A DNA stretch of 58,906 nt from Sphingosinicella soli (GTDB lineage Bacteria; Pseudomonadota; Alphaproteobacteria; Sphingomonadales; Sphingomonadaceae). Below, piece by piece: positions 9,166 through 16,913 of this stretch (the first letter of the stretch is position 1; every line of letters starts with the position of its first letter). The notes below the pieces were generated by a model. That model ran no database searches. It was not told where the DNA came from and saw only the letters and a list, made by a program, of their open reading frames with translations. The stretch lies in NCBI RefSeq assembly GCF_014199685.1, contig NZ_JACHNZ010000024.1, positions 1 through 58,906 on the forward strand. The letters run 5' to 3'. The position numbers and the translations under genes were made by a program.

Positions 9166-10053
9166 ATGATAAACCTGCGCCATATCGAAATTTTCCACGC
9201 CGTTTACAGCAACGGCTCCGTCAGCGCGGCGGCGCGCGCGCTCAATGTATCGCAGCCTTCGGTGACGAAAGTGCTTCGCCATGCCGAGATGCTGCTTGGT
9301 TTCCCGCTGTTCGAGCGTGCCAAGGGCGGGCTTGTGCCGACCGAGGACGCGCACACGCTGTTCGCCGAGGTCGCCGAGATCCAGACGCGCGTCTATTCGC
9401 TGCGGCAGGCGAGCCAGAACCTGCGGCACGGGCGAGGCGGCACGCTGCGCATTTCCGCTCTGCCCTCGCTCAGCCTCGGCGCACTGCCGGAGGCCGTCGC
9501 CCGCTTTCTCGGCGACCACCAGGGCGTCAGCTTCGATCTGCAGACCGTTCATCACGATGACATGGTCCGCAAGCTCTACGAACGCGAATCCGACATCGTC
9601 GTCAGTTACGAGGTGCCGCCCGCTGCGCCGGTCTCCCACCGCTGGCTCGGGGAGGGCGAACTCGTCGTGCTCTACCGCGAGGCGGACATGCCCGATGCGC
9701 CGCCCCGCATCCCGCTCGACCTGCTGAGGGGGCGACCGTTCATCAGCCCGATGCAGAGCGGGCCGATCGGGAACCTGCTCTCTGCCGAACTTCAGCGCGT
9801 GGGCGTCGAACTTGACGAAGTTGTCTCGGCGCGGACGTTCTACATCGCGTCTGCTCTGGTGAAGGCCGGTGTCGGCATGACGATCGTCGACAATTTCACG
9901 GCGCAGGCGGCGCAGGCGCCCGGACTGTCCTTCCGCCCGATCCAGCCGTCGCTGGCGTTCGACATCCATGCCGTCCATCTTCAGAACCGCCCGCCTTCGG
10001 GCCTTGCGACGGCTTTTCTGAAGGTGCTGAGCGAGGTCATCGAGGCCCTATAG
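9166..10053 (+). CDS. LysR-type transcriptional regulator, probable regulator of the D-glutamate genes
   Basis: 295 residues. The ATG at 9166 is chosen because GGGAGG lies about 11 nt upstream and the protein then begins MINLRHIEIFHAVYSNG, the normal LysR N-terminus; an upstream TTG in frame only adds residues unlike the family. The winged helix-turn-helix is at about 18-37 (SVSAAARALNVSQPSVTKVL), followed by the linker helix and a two-lobed effector domain. It lies 94 bp upstream of the dgcN-like gene on the same strand and back-to-back with the malonate-CoA ligase gene, so it could control either. LysR proteins are known to regulate dgcN/dgcA clusters elsewhere. Confidence 0.85.
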   Translation: MINLRHIEIFHAVYSNGSVSAAARALNVSQPSVTKVLRHAEMLLGFPLFERAKGGLVPTEDAHTLFAEVAEIQTRVYSLRQASQNLRHGRGGTLRISALPSLSLGALPEAVARFLGDHQGVSFDLQTVHHDDMVRKLYERESDIVVSYEVPPAAPVSHRWLGEGELVVLYREADMPDAPPRIPLDLLRGRPFISPMQSGPIGNLLSAELQRVGVELDEVVSARTFYIASALVKAGVGMTIVDNFTAQAAQAPGLSFRPIQPSLAFDIHAVHLQNRPPSGLATAFLKVLSEVIEAL

Positions 10054-10147
10054 ACGGGCGTTATAGGGATGGAGGCGCTTGATATGAAGGCGCCCGCACC
10101 CGCCGCGTCTATCGCATCGGAGCAAGCTGCATGGCAAAAGGTGCACG

Positions 10148-11182
10148 ATGATCCCCAGTCCGTATTTTCTCTATCTCGGTCACTCGAACGACGAGATCGG
10201 GATCAAGACCTCGCGCGGGCTCGCGGTGTTCCGCGGCGAGGACTGCGTCGGCGAATTCCGCCACGATGATTGCAGCCTCACGCTCGGCCTCCCCCGCATG
10301 ACCTTTGCGGAGGCCGTTTCGGCGGGGGCGAAAACGCTCGTGCTCGGCATTGCGAACGCAGGCGGAAAGCTGGGCGAGGATCTGGTGGAGGACGCGCTTG
10401 CCGCGCTCGATGCTGGTCTCAACATCGCCTCGGGCCTGCACCAGCGCCTGCGCGATGAACCGCGCCTCGCCGCCGCCGCGAAGGCAAAAGGCCTTGCGCT
10501 GTTCGACGTGCGCGACCCCGCGTCCGACCTTCCGATCGGCGACGGCAAGCCGCGCGCGGGCAAGCGCCTGCTCACCGTCGGCACGGATTGCTCGGTGGGC
10601 AAGATGTACACCACGCTTCACCTCGCCCGCGCGCTGCAAGCGCGGGGCGTGCGCGCCGATTTCCGCGCGACCGGCCAGACCGGCATTCTGATCGCGGGCG
10701 ACGGCGTACCGCTGGATGCCGTGGTCGCGGACTTCATTTCGGGCGCCATCGAGTCCATCTCGCCTGCGCGCCACGACGGCGGCTGGGATCTCATCGAAGG
10801 CCAGGGCTCGCTTTTCCACCCCTCGTTCGCGGGCGTTTCCACCGGCCTGCTGCACGGCGCGCAGCCCGACGCGCTCGTGCTGTGTCACGAGCCGAATCGG
10901 CCCCACATGCGCGGCCTGCCGCATTACCGGCTGCCTGACCTTGCCGACTGTCTCGAAGCCAACCTTCGTACCGCGCGCCTCACCAATCCGCACGTGAAAG
11001 CCGTGGGCATCGCGCTCAACACCTCGAAGCTCACACCCGATGCGGCGGCGCGGTTCTGCGCGGAAACGTCGGACGCTTTCGGCTTGCCTTGCGTCGATCC
11101 CGTCACCATGGGCGTGGAACCGATCATCGACTGGATGCTAAAATGCGAACTCTCAGCGCCCGCAGCGACAGCTTTCCGCTAG
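10148..11182 (+). CDS. dgcN: DUF1611 family protein, DgcN-like (D-glutamate N-acetyltransferase)
   Basis: 344 residues. DUF1611 proteins have a short N-terminal domain and a C-terminal P-loop-like domain; here the loop is TVGTDCSVGKMYTTLHLARAL (about 142-162), followed by FRATGQTGILIAGDGVPLDAVVADFISGAIE and DLIEGQGSLFHPSFAGVS. DgcN members acetylate D-glutamate in a D-glutamate breakdown route described in marine bacteria and haloarchaea. The downstream gene is the matching epimerase and overlaps this one by 40 bp, which supports the assignment. AAAAGG lies 6 nt before the ATG. The precise amino-acid substrate is inferred from family and context. Confidence 0.8.
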   Translation: MIPSPYFLYLGHSNDEIGIKTSRGLAVFRGEDCVGEFRHDDCSLTLGLPRMTFAEAVSAGAKTLVLGIANAGGKLGEDLVEDALAALDAGLNIASGLHQRLRDEPRLAAAAKAKGLALFDVRDPASDLPIGDGKPRAGKRLLTVGTDCSVGKMYTTLHLARALQARGVRADFRATGQTGILIAGDGVPLDAVVADFISGAIESISPARHDGGWDLIEGQGSLFHPSFAGVSTGLLHGAQPDALVLCHEPNRPHMRGLPHYRLPDLADCLEANLRTARLTNPHVKAVGIALNTSKLTPDAAARFCAETSDAFGLPCVDPVTMGVEPIIDWMLKCELSAPAATAFR

Positions 11183-12123
11183 TCGCGCCGTTCCGCATCT
11201 CGCGCGGGGTCAAGACCGCCGCCGATGTCGTCACCGTCGAAATCGCCGCCGACGGCCATGTCGGCAGAGGCGAAGGCGTGCCCTACCCGCGCTACGGCGA
11301 AACCATCGAAAGCGCGCTTGCCGCGATCGAAACCGTGCGCGCCGCGCTTGAAGCCGGAGCAGGCCGCACGGAAATCAGCGCGCTGATGCCGCCCTCGGCC
11401 GCGCGCAACGCGGTCGATTGCGCGCTCTGGGATCTCGAAGCCCGACTCGCGGGCACCAGCGTCACCGCCCTGCTCGGTCGCCCCCCGATCGCGCCGACGC
11501 CGACGGCGCTCACCATCAGTCTCGATACGCCCGAAGCGATGGGCGCCGCCGCGCTGAAGCTCGCCGGGGTTCCGCTCATCAAGATCAAGGTCGATCGCAG
11601 CGATCCCGCCGCGCAGATCAAGGCGGTGCGCGCCGCTGCTCCGAAGCCCAGGCTCATCGTCGATCCGAACGAAAGCTGGACGATCGCGGAGGTCCGCGAG
11701 CTTCAGTCGCTGCTCGTCGATCTGCGCGTCGATCTGCTCGAACAGCCGCTTCCGGCGGCCGAAGACGCCGCGCTCGAAGGCTTCCGTTCGGCCGTGCCGA
11801 TCGCCGCCGACGAATCCGCCCACGTCGCGGCCGACCTGGATGCGCTGATGCAGAAATACCAGGTGGTCAACATCAAGCTCGACAAGACCGGCGGCCTCAC
11901 CGCCGCGCTCGAACTGGCAGACGCGGCAACGGCAAAGGGAATGGGCCTGATGACCGGCTGTATGGTCTGCTCGTCGCTCGCCATCGCGCCCGCGCTCATC
12001 GTCGCCGCGAACGCCGCGTTCGCCGATCTCGACGGCCCGGTATGGCTTGCGAACGACCGACCCGGCGGCGTCAGGTGCACCGACGGGATCCTGAGCCCGC
12101 CGTCGTTGTGGGGCAGCGCATAG
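11143..12123 (+). CDS. dgcA: Enolase-superfamily epimerase, DgcA-like (N-acetyl-D-glutamate racemase / dipeptide epimerase family)
   Basis: 326 residues, starting at the ATG inside the end of dgcN (40-bp overlap, likely translational coupling). It has a complete muconate-lactonizing subgroup active site: the Lys-x-Lys pair Lys147/Lys149 (IKIKVD), metal ligands Asp174 (VDPNES), Glu200 (LEQPLP) and Asp223 (AADES), and the opposite-face Lys245 in IKLDKTGG. The family contains L-Ala-D/L-Glu epimerases that recycle murein peptides; DgcA enzymes instead racemize N-acetyl-D-glutamate. Adjacency to the DUF1611 gene favours the DgcA role. Confidence 0.85.
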   Translation: MRTLSARSDSFPLVAPFRISRGVKTAADVVTVEIAADGHVGRGEGVPYPRYGETIESALAAIETVRAALEAGAGRTEISALMPPSAARNAVDCALWDLEARLAGTSVTALLGRPPIAPTPTALTISLDTPEAMGAAALKLAGVPLIKIKVDRSDPAAQIKAVRAAAPKPRLIVDPNESWTIAEVRELQSLLVDLRVDLLEQPLPAAEDAALEGFRSAVPIAADESAHVAADLDALMQKYQVVNIKLDKTGGLTAALELADAATAKGMGLMTGCMVCSSLAIAPALIVAANAAFADLDGPVWLANDRPGGVRCTDGILSPPSLWGSA

Positions 12124-12237
12124 CCCTGGGTTATGGGGCGGCAAAGCCAAACAATCGCCTGCCCGCTTTCCTTTCAGATGCCGTCCTTGCACAGTCTGCC
12201 CCGCGAACGACAGGTACGGGCCGGAGGGGGTTGTGCA

Positions 12238-13830
12238 ATGGCGGTTTCAGGTTCAAGAGGTGTTTTGCACATCGTGCTGGCTGCCGGCGCGCTTACAGCC
12301 TCGTCGGCATTCGCACGTCCCGCCGCTGCCGAAGCGGATATCGTTCTGAAAGGCGGCACGATCCATACGGGAACGGCTGCGCCTTTCGTGGGCGATGTCG
12401 CGATCACGGACGACCGCATCACCTTTGTCGGCAAGGCCGCCCCGGCCGGTGCGAAACGCGTCATCGACGCCGAGGGGCTGGTCGTTGCGCCCGGCTTCAT
12501 TGACGCGCACACGCATGTCGGCGACATGATCGCCGGAAACGATGCGGCCGAGAGGCTCGTCCTGCCCTTCCTGATGCAGGGCGTCACCACCGCGTTCATC
12601 GGCAACGACGGCGGCGGCGATATCGATACGGCGGCAGTGCTCGGCAGCGCAGCGACGCGGCCCGTCGGCATCAACTATGCGACTTTCGTGGGCTTCGGCG
12701 CAGTGCGAAAGGCCGTTGTCGGCGAGGCCGACCGCGCGCCCACCGCCGCCGAACTCGGCGAGATGAAAACCATCGTCGGCAAGGCGATGTGCAGCGGCGC
12801 GCTCGGCTTTTCGACGGGGCTCTTTTACGCCCCGCAGAACTTCGCCAAGCAGGACGAGGTTGTGGCACTGGCGAAGACTTCGGCCGCGCACGGCGGGATC
12901 TACGACAGCCATATCCGCGACGAATCCAGCTACACGGTCGGCCTTTCCGGGGCGATCGACGAGGCGCTGACCGTGGGCCGCGAGGCGGGCATGCCGGTCC
13001 ATATCGCGCACATCAAGGCACTGGGCGTCGATGTTCACGGGCAGGCGCCCGCGATCATCGCGAAGATAAATGCCGCACGCGCCGCCGGGCAGGTCGTGCA
13101 TGCCGATCAGTACCCGTGGTCGGCGTCCGGCACGGCGCTCTCCGCCGCGCTGCTGCCGCGCTGGGCCGAAGACGGCGGCCGCGAGGCGATGCTGAAACGC
13201 TTCGACGAGCCTGAAACGCTTGCCCGCATCCGCACCGAGATGCGCGAGAACCTGCGTCGGCGGGGAGGCGCGGCGTCGCTGCTGCTGACCCGCGGCCCCG
13301 ACGACGTTGTCGGCAAGACGCTGGAAGAGATCGCCGCGCAAACCGGCGCCGATCCCGTCGATGCCGCCGTCGCCGTCATGCGCCGCGGCCCGACGGGCGT
13401 TGCCTCGTTCAACCAGACCGAGCCCGACATTGCGGCCTTCATGAAACAGCCGTGGGTGATGACGAGTTCGGACGGCTCAACCGGCCATCCGCGCCTTTAC
13501 GGCTCCTACGCGCGCAAGTACGACAAGTATGTGAAGACGGATAAGGTCATTTCACTCGGGGATTTCATCGCGCGCAGCACCGCCCTTCCCGCAGAGACGT
13601 TCTCGCTTGAAGGACGCGGCGTGCTGAAAACCGGCGCGTTCGCCGATGTCGTGGCCTTCGATCCCGCCACGTTCGCGTCCCGCGCCGATTACGCGCAGCC
13701 CACGCTGTTTGCGACGGGCGTTCGCACGGTGATCGTCAACGGCAAGGTCGCCGTTGAAAACGGCGCGCCGACGGGCGTCGCTGCGGGCCGGGGATTGCCG
13801 CGCACGCCGAAGGCCGGAAGCTGCCCGTGA
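12238..13830 (+). CDS. Exported N-acyl-D-amino-acid deacylase (D-aminoacylase)
   Basis: 530 residues from the ATG at 12238, chosen because GGAGGGGG lies 8 nt upstream and an N-terminal signal peptide follows (hydrophobic core about 9-26, cleavage near RPAAAEA). It belongs to the amidohydrolase superfamily: DAHTHVGDM supplies the first two metal His (His91, His93), YDSHIRDESS and HIAHIKALG the next ligands, and MTSSDGSTGHPRLYGS the late Asp region typical of D-aminoacylases. It would hydrolyse N-acyl-D-amino acids in the periplasm, unlike the many cytoplasmic members. The next gene starts 4 bp before its stop codon and encodes an amino-acid symporter, so released D-amino acids could be taken up directly. 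Confidence 0.88.
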   Translation: MAVSGSRGVLHIVLAAGALTASSAFARPAAAEADIVLKGGTIHTGTAAPFVGDVAITDDRITFVGKAAPAGAKRVIDAEGLVVAPGFIDAHTHVGDMIAGNDAAERLVLPFLMQGVTTAFIGNDGGGDIDTAAVLGSAATRPVGINYATFVGFGAVRKAVVGEADRAPTAAELGEMKTIVGKAMCSGALGFSTGLFYAPQNFAKQDEVVALAKTSAAHGGIYDSHIRDESSYTVGLSGAIDEALTVGREAGMPVHIAHIKALGVDVHGQAPAIIAKINAARAAGQVVHADQYPWSASGTALSAALLPRWAEDGGREAMLKRFDEPETLARIRTEMRENLRRRGGAASLLLTRGPDDVVGKTLEEIAAQTGADPVDAAVAVMRRGPTGVASFNQTEPDIAAFMKQPWVMTSSDGSTGHPRLYGSYARKYDKYVKTDKVISLGDFIARSTALPAETFSLEGRGVLKTGAFADVVAFDPATFASRADYAQPTLFATGVRTVIVNGKVAVENGAPTGVAAGRGLPRTPKAGSCP

Positions 13831-15074
13831 CGCTTATCAGGGGGTGGTTCCGCATCGCGCTCTGGAAGCGGGTGCTCGGCGCCCTCGCGCTCGGTCTCGC
13901 GTTCGGTGTGTTCTGGCCGTCGGCAACGGACTCGGTCGCGATTCTCGGCGACCTTTTCATCCGGCTGATCCGCATGCTCGTGGTGCCGATCGTGTTCGTC
14001 ACCATCGCATCGGGCGTCGCGTCGCTGGGTGATCCCAAGCGGCTCGGCTCGGTCGGCGGACGCACGGTCGGACTGTTCGCGATCACGACCGCCATCGCGG
14101 TTTCCATCGGCATGATCATCGCACTGATCGTCGAGCCGGGGATCGGCGCCAATCTCGGCGGCGCTGAACCGCGGCCGCTGGGCACGCCCAAATCCCCTTA
14201 CGACCAGCTCGTGGGCATCGTTCCCACCAATATTTTCGAATCGCTCATCGCGGGCGACATGCTGGCGATCATCTTCTTTTCGCTGCTGCTGGGGATCGGC
14301 ACGATCCTCGCGGGCGATGCCGGAAAACCGCTGGCGGGCCTGCTGCAATCGGCGGCGAACGTGCTGTTCCAGATGATCCGCGTCATCATGGAAGCGACGC
14401 CGTTCGGTGTTTTCGCGCTGACCGCAGGCGCCATCGCCGCGAACGGCCTTGCCGTTTTCACCAACATCGGTCTGCTCGCGCTCTGCGTCGTGCTGGGTTC
14501 GCTGGTCCAGATCGTATTCGTGCACAGCACGCTGATCCGCGGCATCGTGGGCATGCCGCTCAAGGTTTTCTACCGGGGCATCGTGGATGCGCTCGCGGTC
14601 GCCTTTTCCACGTCGTCGTCGTCGGCGACGCTGCCGGTGGCGCTGCGCGTGGCGCGGGACAATCTGGGCGTCAGCACCGCCGTGGCCTCGACTGTGCTCC
14701 CGATCGGCGCCAGCATCGGCAAGGACGGAACGGCGATGTATGTCGGCCTGCTCAGCGTCTTCAGCCTGCAGGCGCTCGGCATCGTCCCTGACCTGGGGAT
14801 GCTCGTCGTCATCTTCGTCACCGGCGCGCTCGCTGCGTTCGGTACAGCGCCGATCCCCTCGGCCTCGCTCTTCATGCTCGCCGCCGTTCTCAATTCGGTC
14901 GGCATCACGATGGAACAGGCCGCGCTGATCGTCGGCTTTATCCTGCCGTTCGACCGCCTGCTCGACATGACGCGCACGGTGCCCAACGTCTGCGCGAACC
15001 TTACCGTCACCACCACGGTCGCGCACTGGGAGGGCGACCTCGACAGGACAGTGCGCGCGCCCGACCCGGTTTAG
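13827..15074 (+). CDS. Dicarboxylate/amino acid:cation symporter (DAACS family, GltP-like)
   Basis: 415 residues with a GTG start overlapping the upstream stop (GTGA). The protein shows the glutamate-transporter fold: six N-terminal helices, the HP1 serine-rich tip (FSTSSSSATLP, about 260-270), and the VLPIGASIGKDGTAMY segment corresponding to the NMDGT region of helix 7. DAACS members move glutamate, aspartate or C4-dicarboxylates with protons or sodium. Within this operon the likely cargo is D-glutamate or D-aspartate released by the deacylase. The stop codon TAG is shared with the end of the inserted element described next. Confidence 0.9.
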   Translation: MTLIRGWFRIALWKRVLGALALGLAFGVFWPSATDSVAILGDLFIRLIRMLVVPIVFVTIASGVASLGDPKRLGSVGGRTVGLFAITTAIAVSIGMIIALIVEPGIGANLGGAEPRPLGTPKSPYDQLVGIVPTNIFESLIAGDMLAIIFFSLLLGIGTILAGDAGKPLAGLLQSAANVLFQMIRVIMEATPFGVFALTAGAIAANGLAVFTNIGLLALCVVLGSLVQIVFVHSTLIRGIVGMPLKVFYRGIVDALAVAFSTSSSSATLPVALRVARDNLGVSTAVASTVLPIGASIGKDGTAMYVGLLSVFSLQALGIVPDLGMLVVIFVTGALAAFGTAPIPSASLFMLAAVLNSVGITMEQAALIVGFILPFDRLLDMTRTVPNVCANLTVTTTVAHWEGDLDRTVRAPDPV

Positions 15075-15091
15075 GGTGTGTGGGGATTCAG
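15072..15091 (+). repeat. Left terminal inverted repeat of the 870-bp element
   Basis: TAGGGTGTGTGGGGATTCAG, identical to the reverse complement of 15922-15941. The first TA is probably the duplicated target dinucleotide. Confidence 0.85.
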
Positions 15092-15239
15092 TTCAGGGCG
15101 GAGCGAAAACGGTGGATACGCTTTTCATACATACGCATCCGAACAACCCTCCACCTTCGCCTGTCGGACGAGGCGACAGAGGAAGCGCTGCAGCACTCGG
15201 TGTGCCGGTAGCTGCAGTTGACAAAGCTGGGAATTTGAC

Positions 15240-15614
15240 ATGCGCCAAACCATGAAAAACGGCTGGCGAACCATTCTGATCGGAATTGCAGCGATAGCGG
15301 CGCTTATTGTTGGGTTTATGGCTTTTTACCAGCGGCCCGCTGAGGTGGGGAGGCAGAAGCACACTTTTGATTTCGATAGCGTAGATCAAGAGTTCAGACC
15401 CTATGCCCTCCTTGCAGCGAAAGAGTTTGCCAAAAAGCAGGGTATGACATCTATCGACCAAGCGATGACAGGACGAGAAGTCTCTGTGGAGCGGTCGGAA
15501 GGAGGTATCTGTGTAAGGTTGGTCGTAGTTCCTCCCGGAATGGGCGAAAGCCCAATTTATTGCTATGACGAAGCGACTTCTCAGCTCATGAGAAAGTTCG
15601 ACGATGTCGAGTAA
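15240..15614 (+). CDS. Small membrane-anchored protein of unknown function (element passenger)
   Basis: 124 residues. A basic N-terminus (MRQTMKNGWR) is followed by one transmembrane helix at about 11-30, then a soluble domain of about 90 residues containing FDSVDQEFRPYALLAAKEFAKKQG and two Cys (GGICVRL and IYCYDEA) that could form a disulfide. The topology suggests an inner-membrane anchor with an outward-facing domain. I recognise no family. Codon use is more AT-rich than in neighbouring genes, consistent with transfer on the element. An overlapping minus-strand ORF is longer but shows no protein-like features. Confidence 0.55.
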   Translation: MRQTMKNGWRTILIGIAAIAALIVGFMAFYQRPAEVGRQKHTFDFDSVDQEFRPYALLAAKEFAKKQGMTSIDQAMTGREVSVERSEGGICVRLVVVPPGMGESPIYCYDEATSQLMRKFDDVE

Positions 15615-15921
15615 ACGCCGCAAAGTGACAAGCCGTGGAGTGGCAGCCGCGATCGCGCACTACAGGAACTCGGAAATATTGAGGCAACCGTCGAAAATGC
15701 GGCATTTTTCGTCCTGATTGCTTTTAGATTGGGACGGCGTTGTGCTATGCAGCCTTCGAGATCCAAGCTTCGCAGTGAAAGACTGTCTCATCGATAGCAT
15801 AGCTTAAATCTCAACATACAGCGACTTATAACAAAGGTGCGCTAGCGAACCGGAGCGGAGCGTACTAAAGGTACGTGAGCACCGGAAGCCCAGAAAGCCG
15901 CCGTTTGCAGCCCGTCCTGGG
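15615..15921. other. Non-coding right part of the 870-bp element
   Basis: No convincing gene lies here. The notable structure is an imperfect hairpin at about 15850-15884 whose inner stem is CGTAC-TAAAG-GTACG (15861-15875), flanked by CCGG on both sides. A long internal hairpin near one terminus is common in non-autonomous transposable elements, but no function can be assigned. Confidence 0.5.
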
Positions 15922-15941
15922 CTGAATCCCCACACACCCTA
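15922..15941 (-). repeat. Right terminal inverted repeat of the 870-bp element
   Basis: Reverse complement of the left repeat at 15072-15091, 20 of 20 bases. The last bases CTA form the stop codon (TAG on the minus strand) of the DUF2218 gene. Confidence 0.85.
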
Positions 15942-16226
15942 GGCGGTAAGCCAGCGGAACGTCAGCGGCGCCTCGCGGAAAGCGAAGCGATCGAGATGGC
16001 TCGCCACCACGCCCTTCATCTTTTCGAGCACGGCAGGATCGTCGGCATCGAGAACGACGGCCAAGGCTTCGGGCCCGGCGGTCATGATGACCGTCGCTTC
16101 GGGGAACGCGACCCGGCCCTGCTCCGCATCGAACGTCACCGCGAACTGGTGGCTCCAGTGCTTGCAGAGCTGCTGCATGTAACGGCTGCCGCTGGTCGTC
16201 GGAACCGCTGCCGTCGCTGTCGCCAT
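15939..16226 (-). CDS. DUF2218 domain protein
   Basis: 95 residues, close to the usual length of this small family. Conserved features are YMQQLCKHWSHQFAVTFDAEQG near the N-terminus and the C-terminal VVASHLDRFAFREAPLTFRW. The fold is predicted alpha/beta with no signal peptide. The function is unknown; members commonly sit beside PadR regulators or iron-related genes. It follows the PadR gene by 2 bp, so the two form an operon. Its stop codon was rebuilt by the inserted element: without the insertion it would be TAA instead of TAG, so the protein is unchanged. Confidence 0.8.
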   Translation of the reverse strand: MATATAAVPTTSGSRYMQQLCKHWSHQFAVTFDAEQGRVAFPEATVIMTAGPEALAVVLDADDPAVLEKMKGVVASHLDRFAFREAPLTFRWLTA

Positions 16227-16228
16227 GC

Positions 16229-16807
16229 TCAGAGCCTTTCGATCTTTTGGGCGGCCTCGTCGATGATGCGGGCGGCTTCCAGCATCGCATCGCGGTCGGC
16301 GCCGCGGTCCCACATGCGGCCCTTGAGGACCGAACCGAGGTTCATCATCGCGCGCCACACCGGGGCGGCGTCGGCGCGGGTGTTGGCCTGCCCTGCGGCG
16401 TCGAGCCTTTCGAGCAGGGCGTTCAGTTCGTCGCGGCGCGCGTCGAGGTGCGCCTTGCCCTTTGCGGTGATCGCATAGAGCTTGCGGGTGCCGTCGGCGC
16501 GTTCCTCGGCGAGTTCCATGTCGGCGAGCAGCGTGAGGGTCGGGTAGACCACGCCGGGGCTGGGCGCATAGGCGCCGCCGGTGCGGGCCTCGATCGCCTC
16601 GATCATCGCGTAGCCGTGGAGCGGTGCGTCTTCGATCAGCGAGAGCATCAGCACCTGGAGTTCGCCCGCGCCGAAGCGGCGACGACGGCGGTGGCCGGTG
16701 TGCTCGTCGCCCTCCATCGCGGAACCGAGGCCTGCGAGGGCCTGGACGAAGCCGCCCCAACTGCGACGACCACGACCGTGCGGGTGATGGCCACGGTGTT
16801 CTTTCAT
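16229..16807 (-). CDS. PadR-family transcriptional regulator
   Basis: 192 residues from the ATG at 16807; an in-frame ATG at 16840 exists but has no ribosome-binding site and lies against the palindromic operator. The N-terminus is rich in His, Arg and Gly, followed by the winged helix (GELQVLMLSLIEDAPLHGYAMIEAIEARTGG, then SPGVVYPTLTLLADMELAEE) and a C-terminal helical dimerization domain. PadR proteins usually repress their own operon and an adjacent gene. Here the DUF2218 gene is directly downstream, and rarA diverges across a 106-bp gap. Confidence 0.88.
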   Translation of the reverse strand: MKEHRGHHPHGRGRRSWGGFVQALAGLGSAMEGDEHTGHRRRRRFGAGELQVLMLSLIEDAPLHGYAMIEAIEARTGGAYAPSPGVVYPTLTLLADMELAEERADGTRKLYAITAKGKAHLDARRDELNALLERLDAAGQANTRADAAPVWRAMMNLGSVLKGRMWDRGADRDAMLEAARIIDEAAQKIERL

Positions 16808-16841
16808 ATCTTCGATACCTTTCGACTCGTCTAGTTGCATC

Positions 16842-16855
16842 TAAGATATATCTTA
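16842..16855. promoter_or_regulatory. Perfect 14-bp palindrome upstream of padR, probable operator
   Basis: TAAGATATATCTTA is self-complementary over all 14 bases, in the AT-rich patch just upstream of the PadR gene. It lies where its promoter should be, in the gap shared with rarA. PadR-family regulators bind such AT-rich dyads and autoregulate; the assignment is by position only. Confidence 0.5.
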
Positions 16856-16913
16856 ATTCATCGAATGCAAGCGGCTTTTGCGCGGGGGCAGAGATGACTA
16901 AAGTCACCGACTC

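Larger units (their letters stand above)
15072..15941. mobile_element. 870-bp inverted-repeat element with a passenger ORF, inserted at TA
   Basis: A perfect 20-bp inverted repeat, TAGGGTGTGTGGGGATTCAG, bounds this segment (15072-15091, and its reverse complement at 15922-15941). If the outer TA on each side is the duplicated target, the element proper is 15074-15939. It holds no recognisable transposase, only the ORF at 15240-15614. Its base composition is visibly more AT-rich than both flanks. TA-targeting elements with such ends include IS630/Tc1-like and some IS5-group elements, but the family is not established here. It separates two converging genes and supplies the last base of both stop codons. 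Confidence 0.7.

Noticed and set aside
13689-15026. 445-codon frame antisense to the symporter
   Set aside because: His/Arg/Asp-rich translation without any domain; the sense strand encodes a clear DAACS transporter.
15093-15623. 176-codon minus-strand frame in the 870-bp element
   Set aside because: Longer than the plus-strand ORF but it has no hydrophobic or domain pattern; the plus-strand ORF has a proper membrane helix and start.
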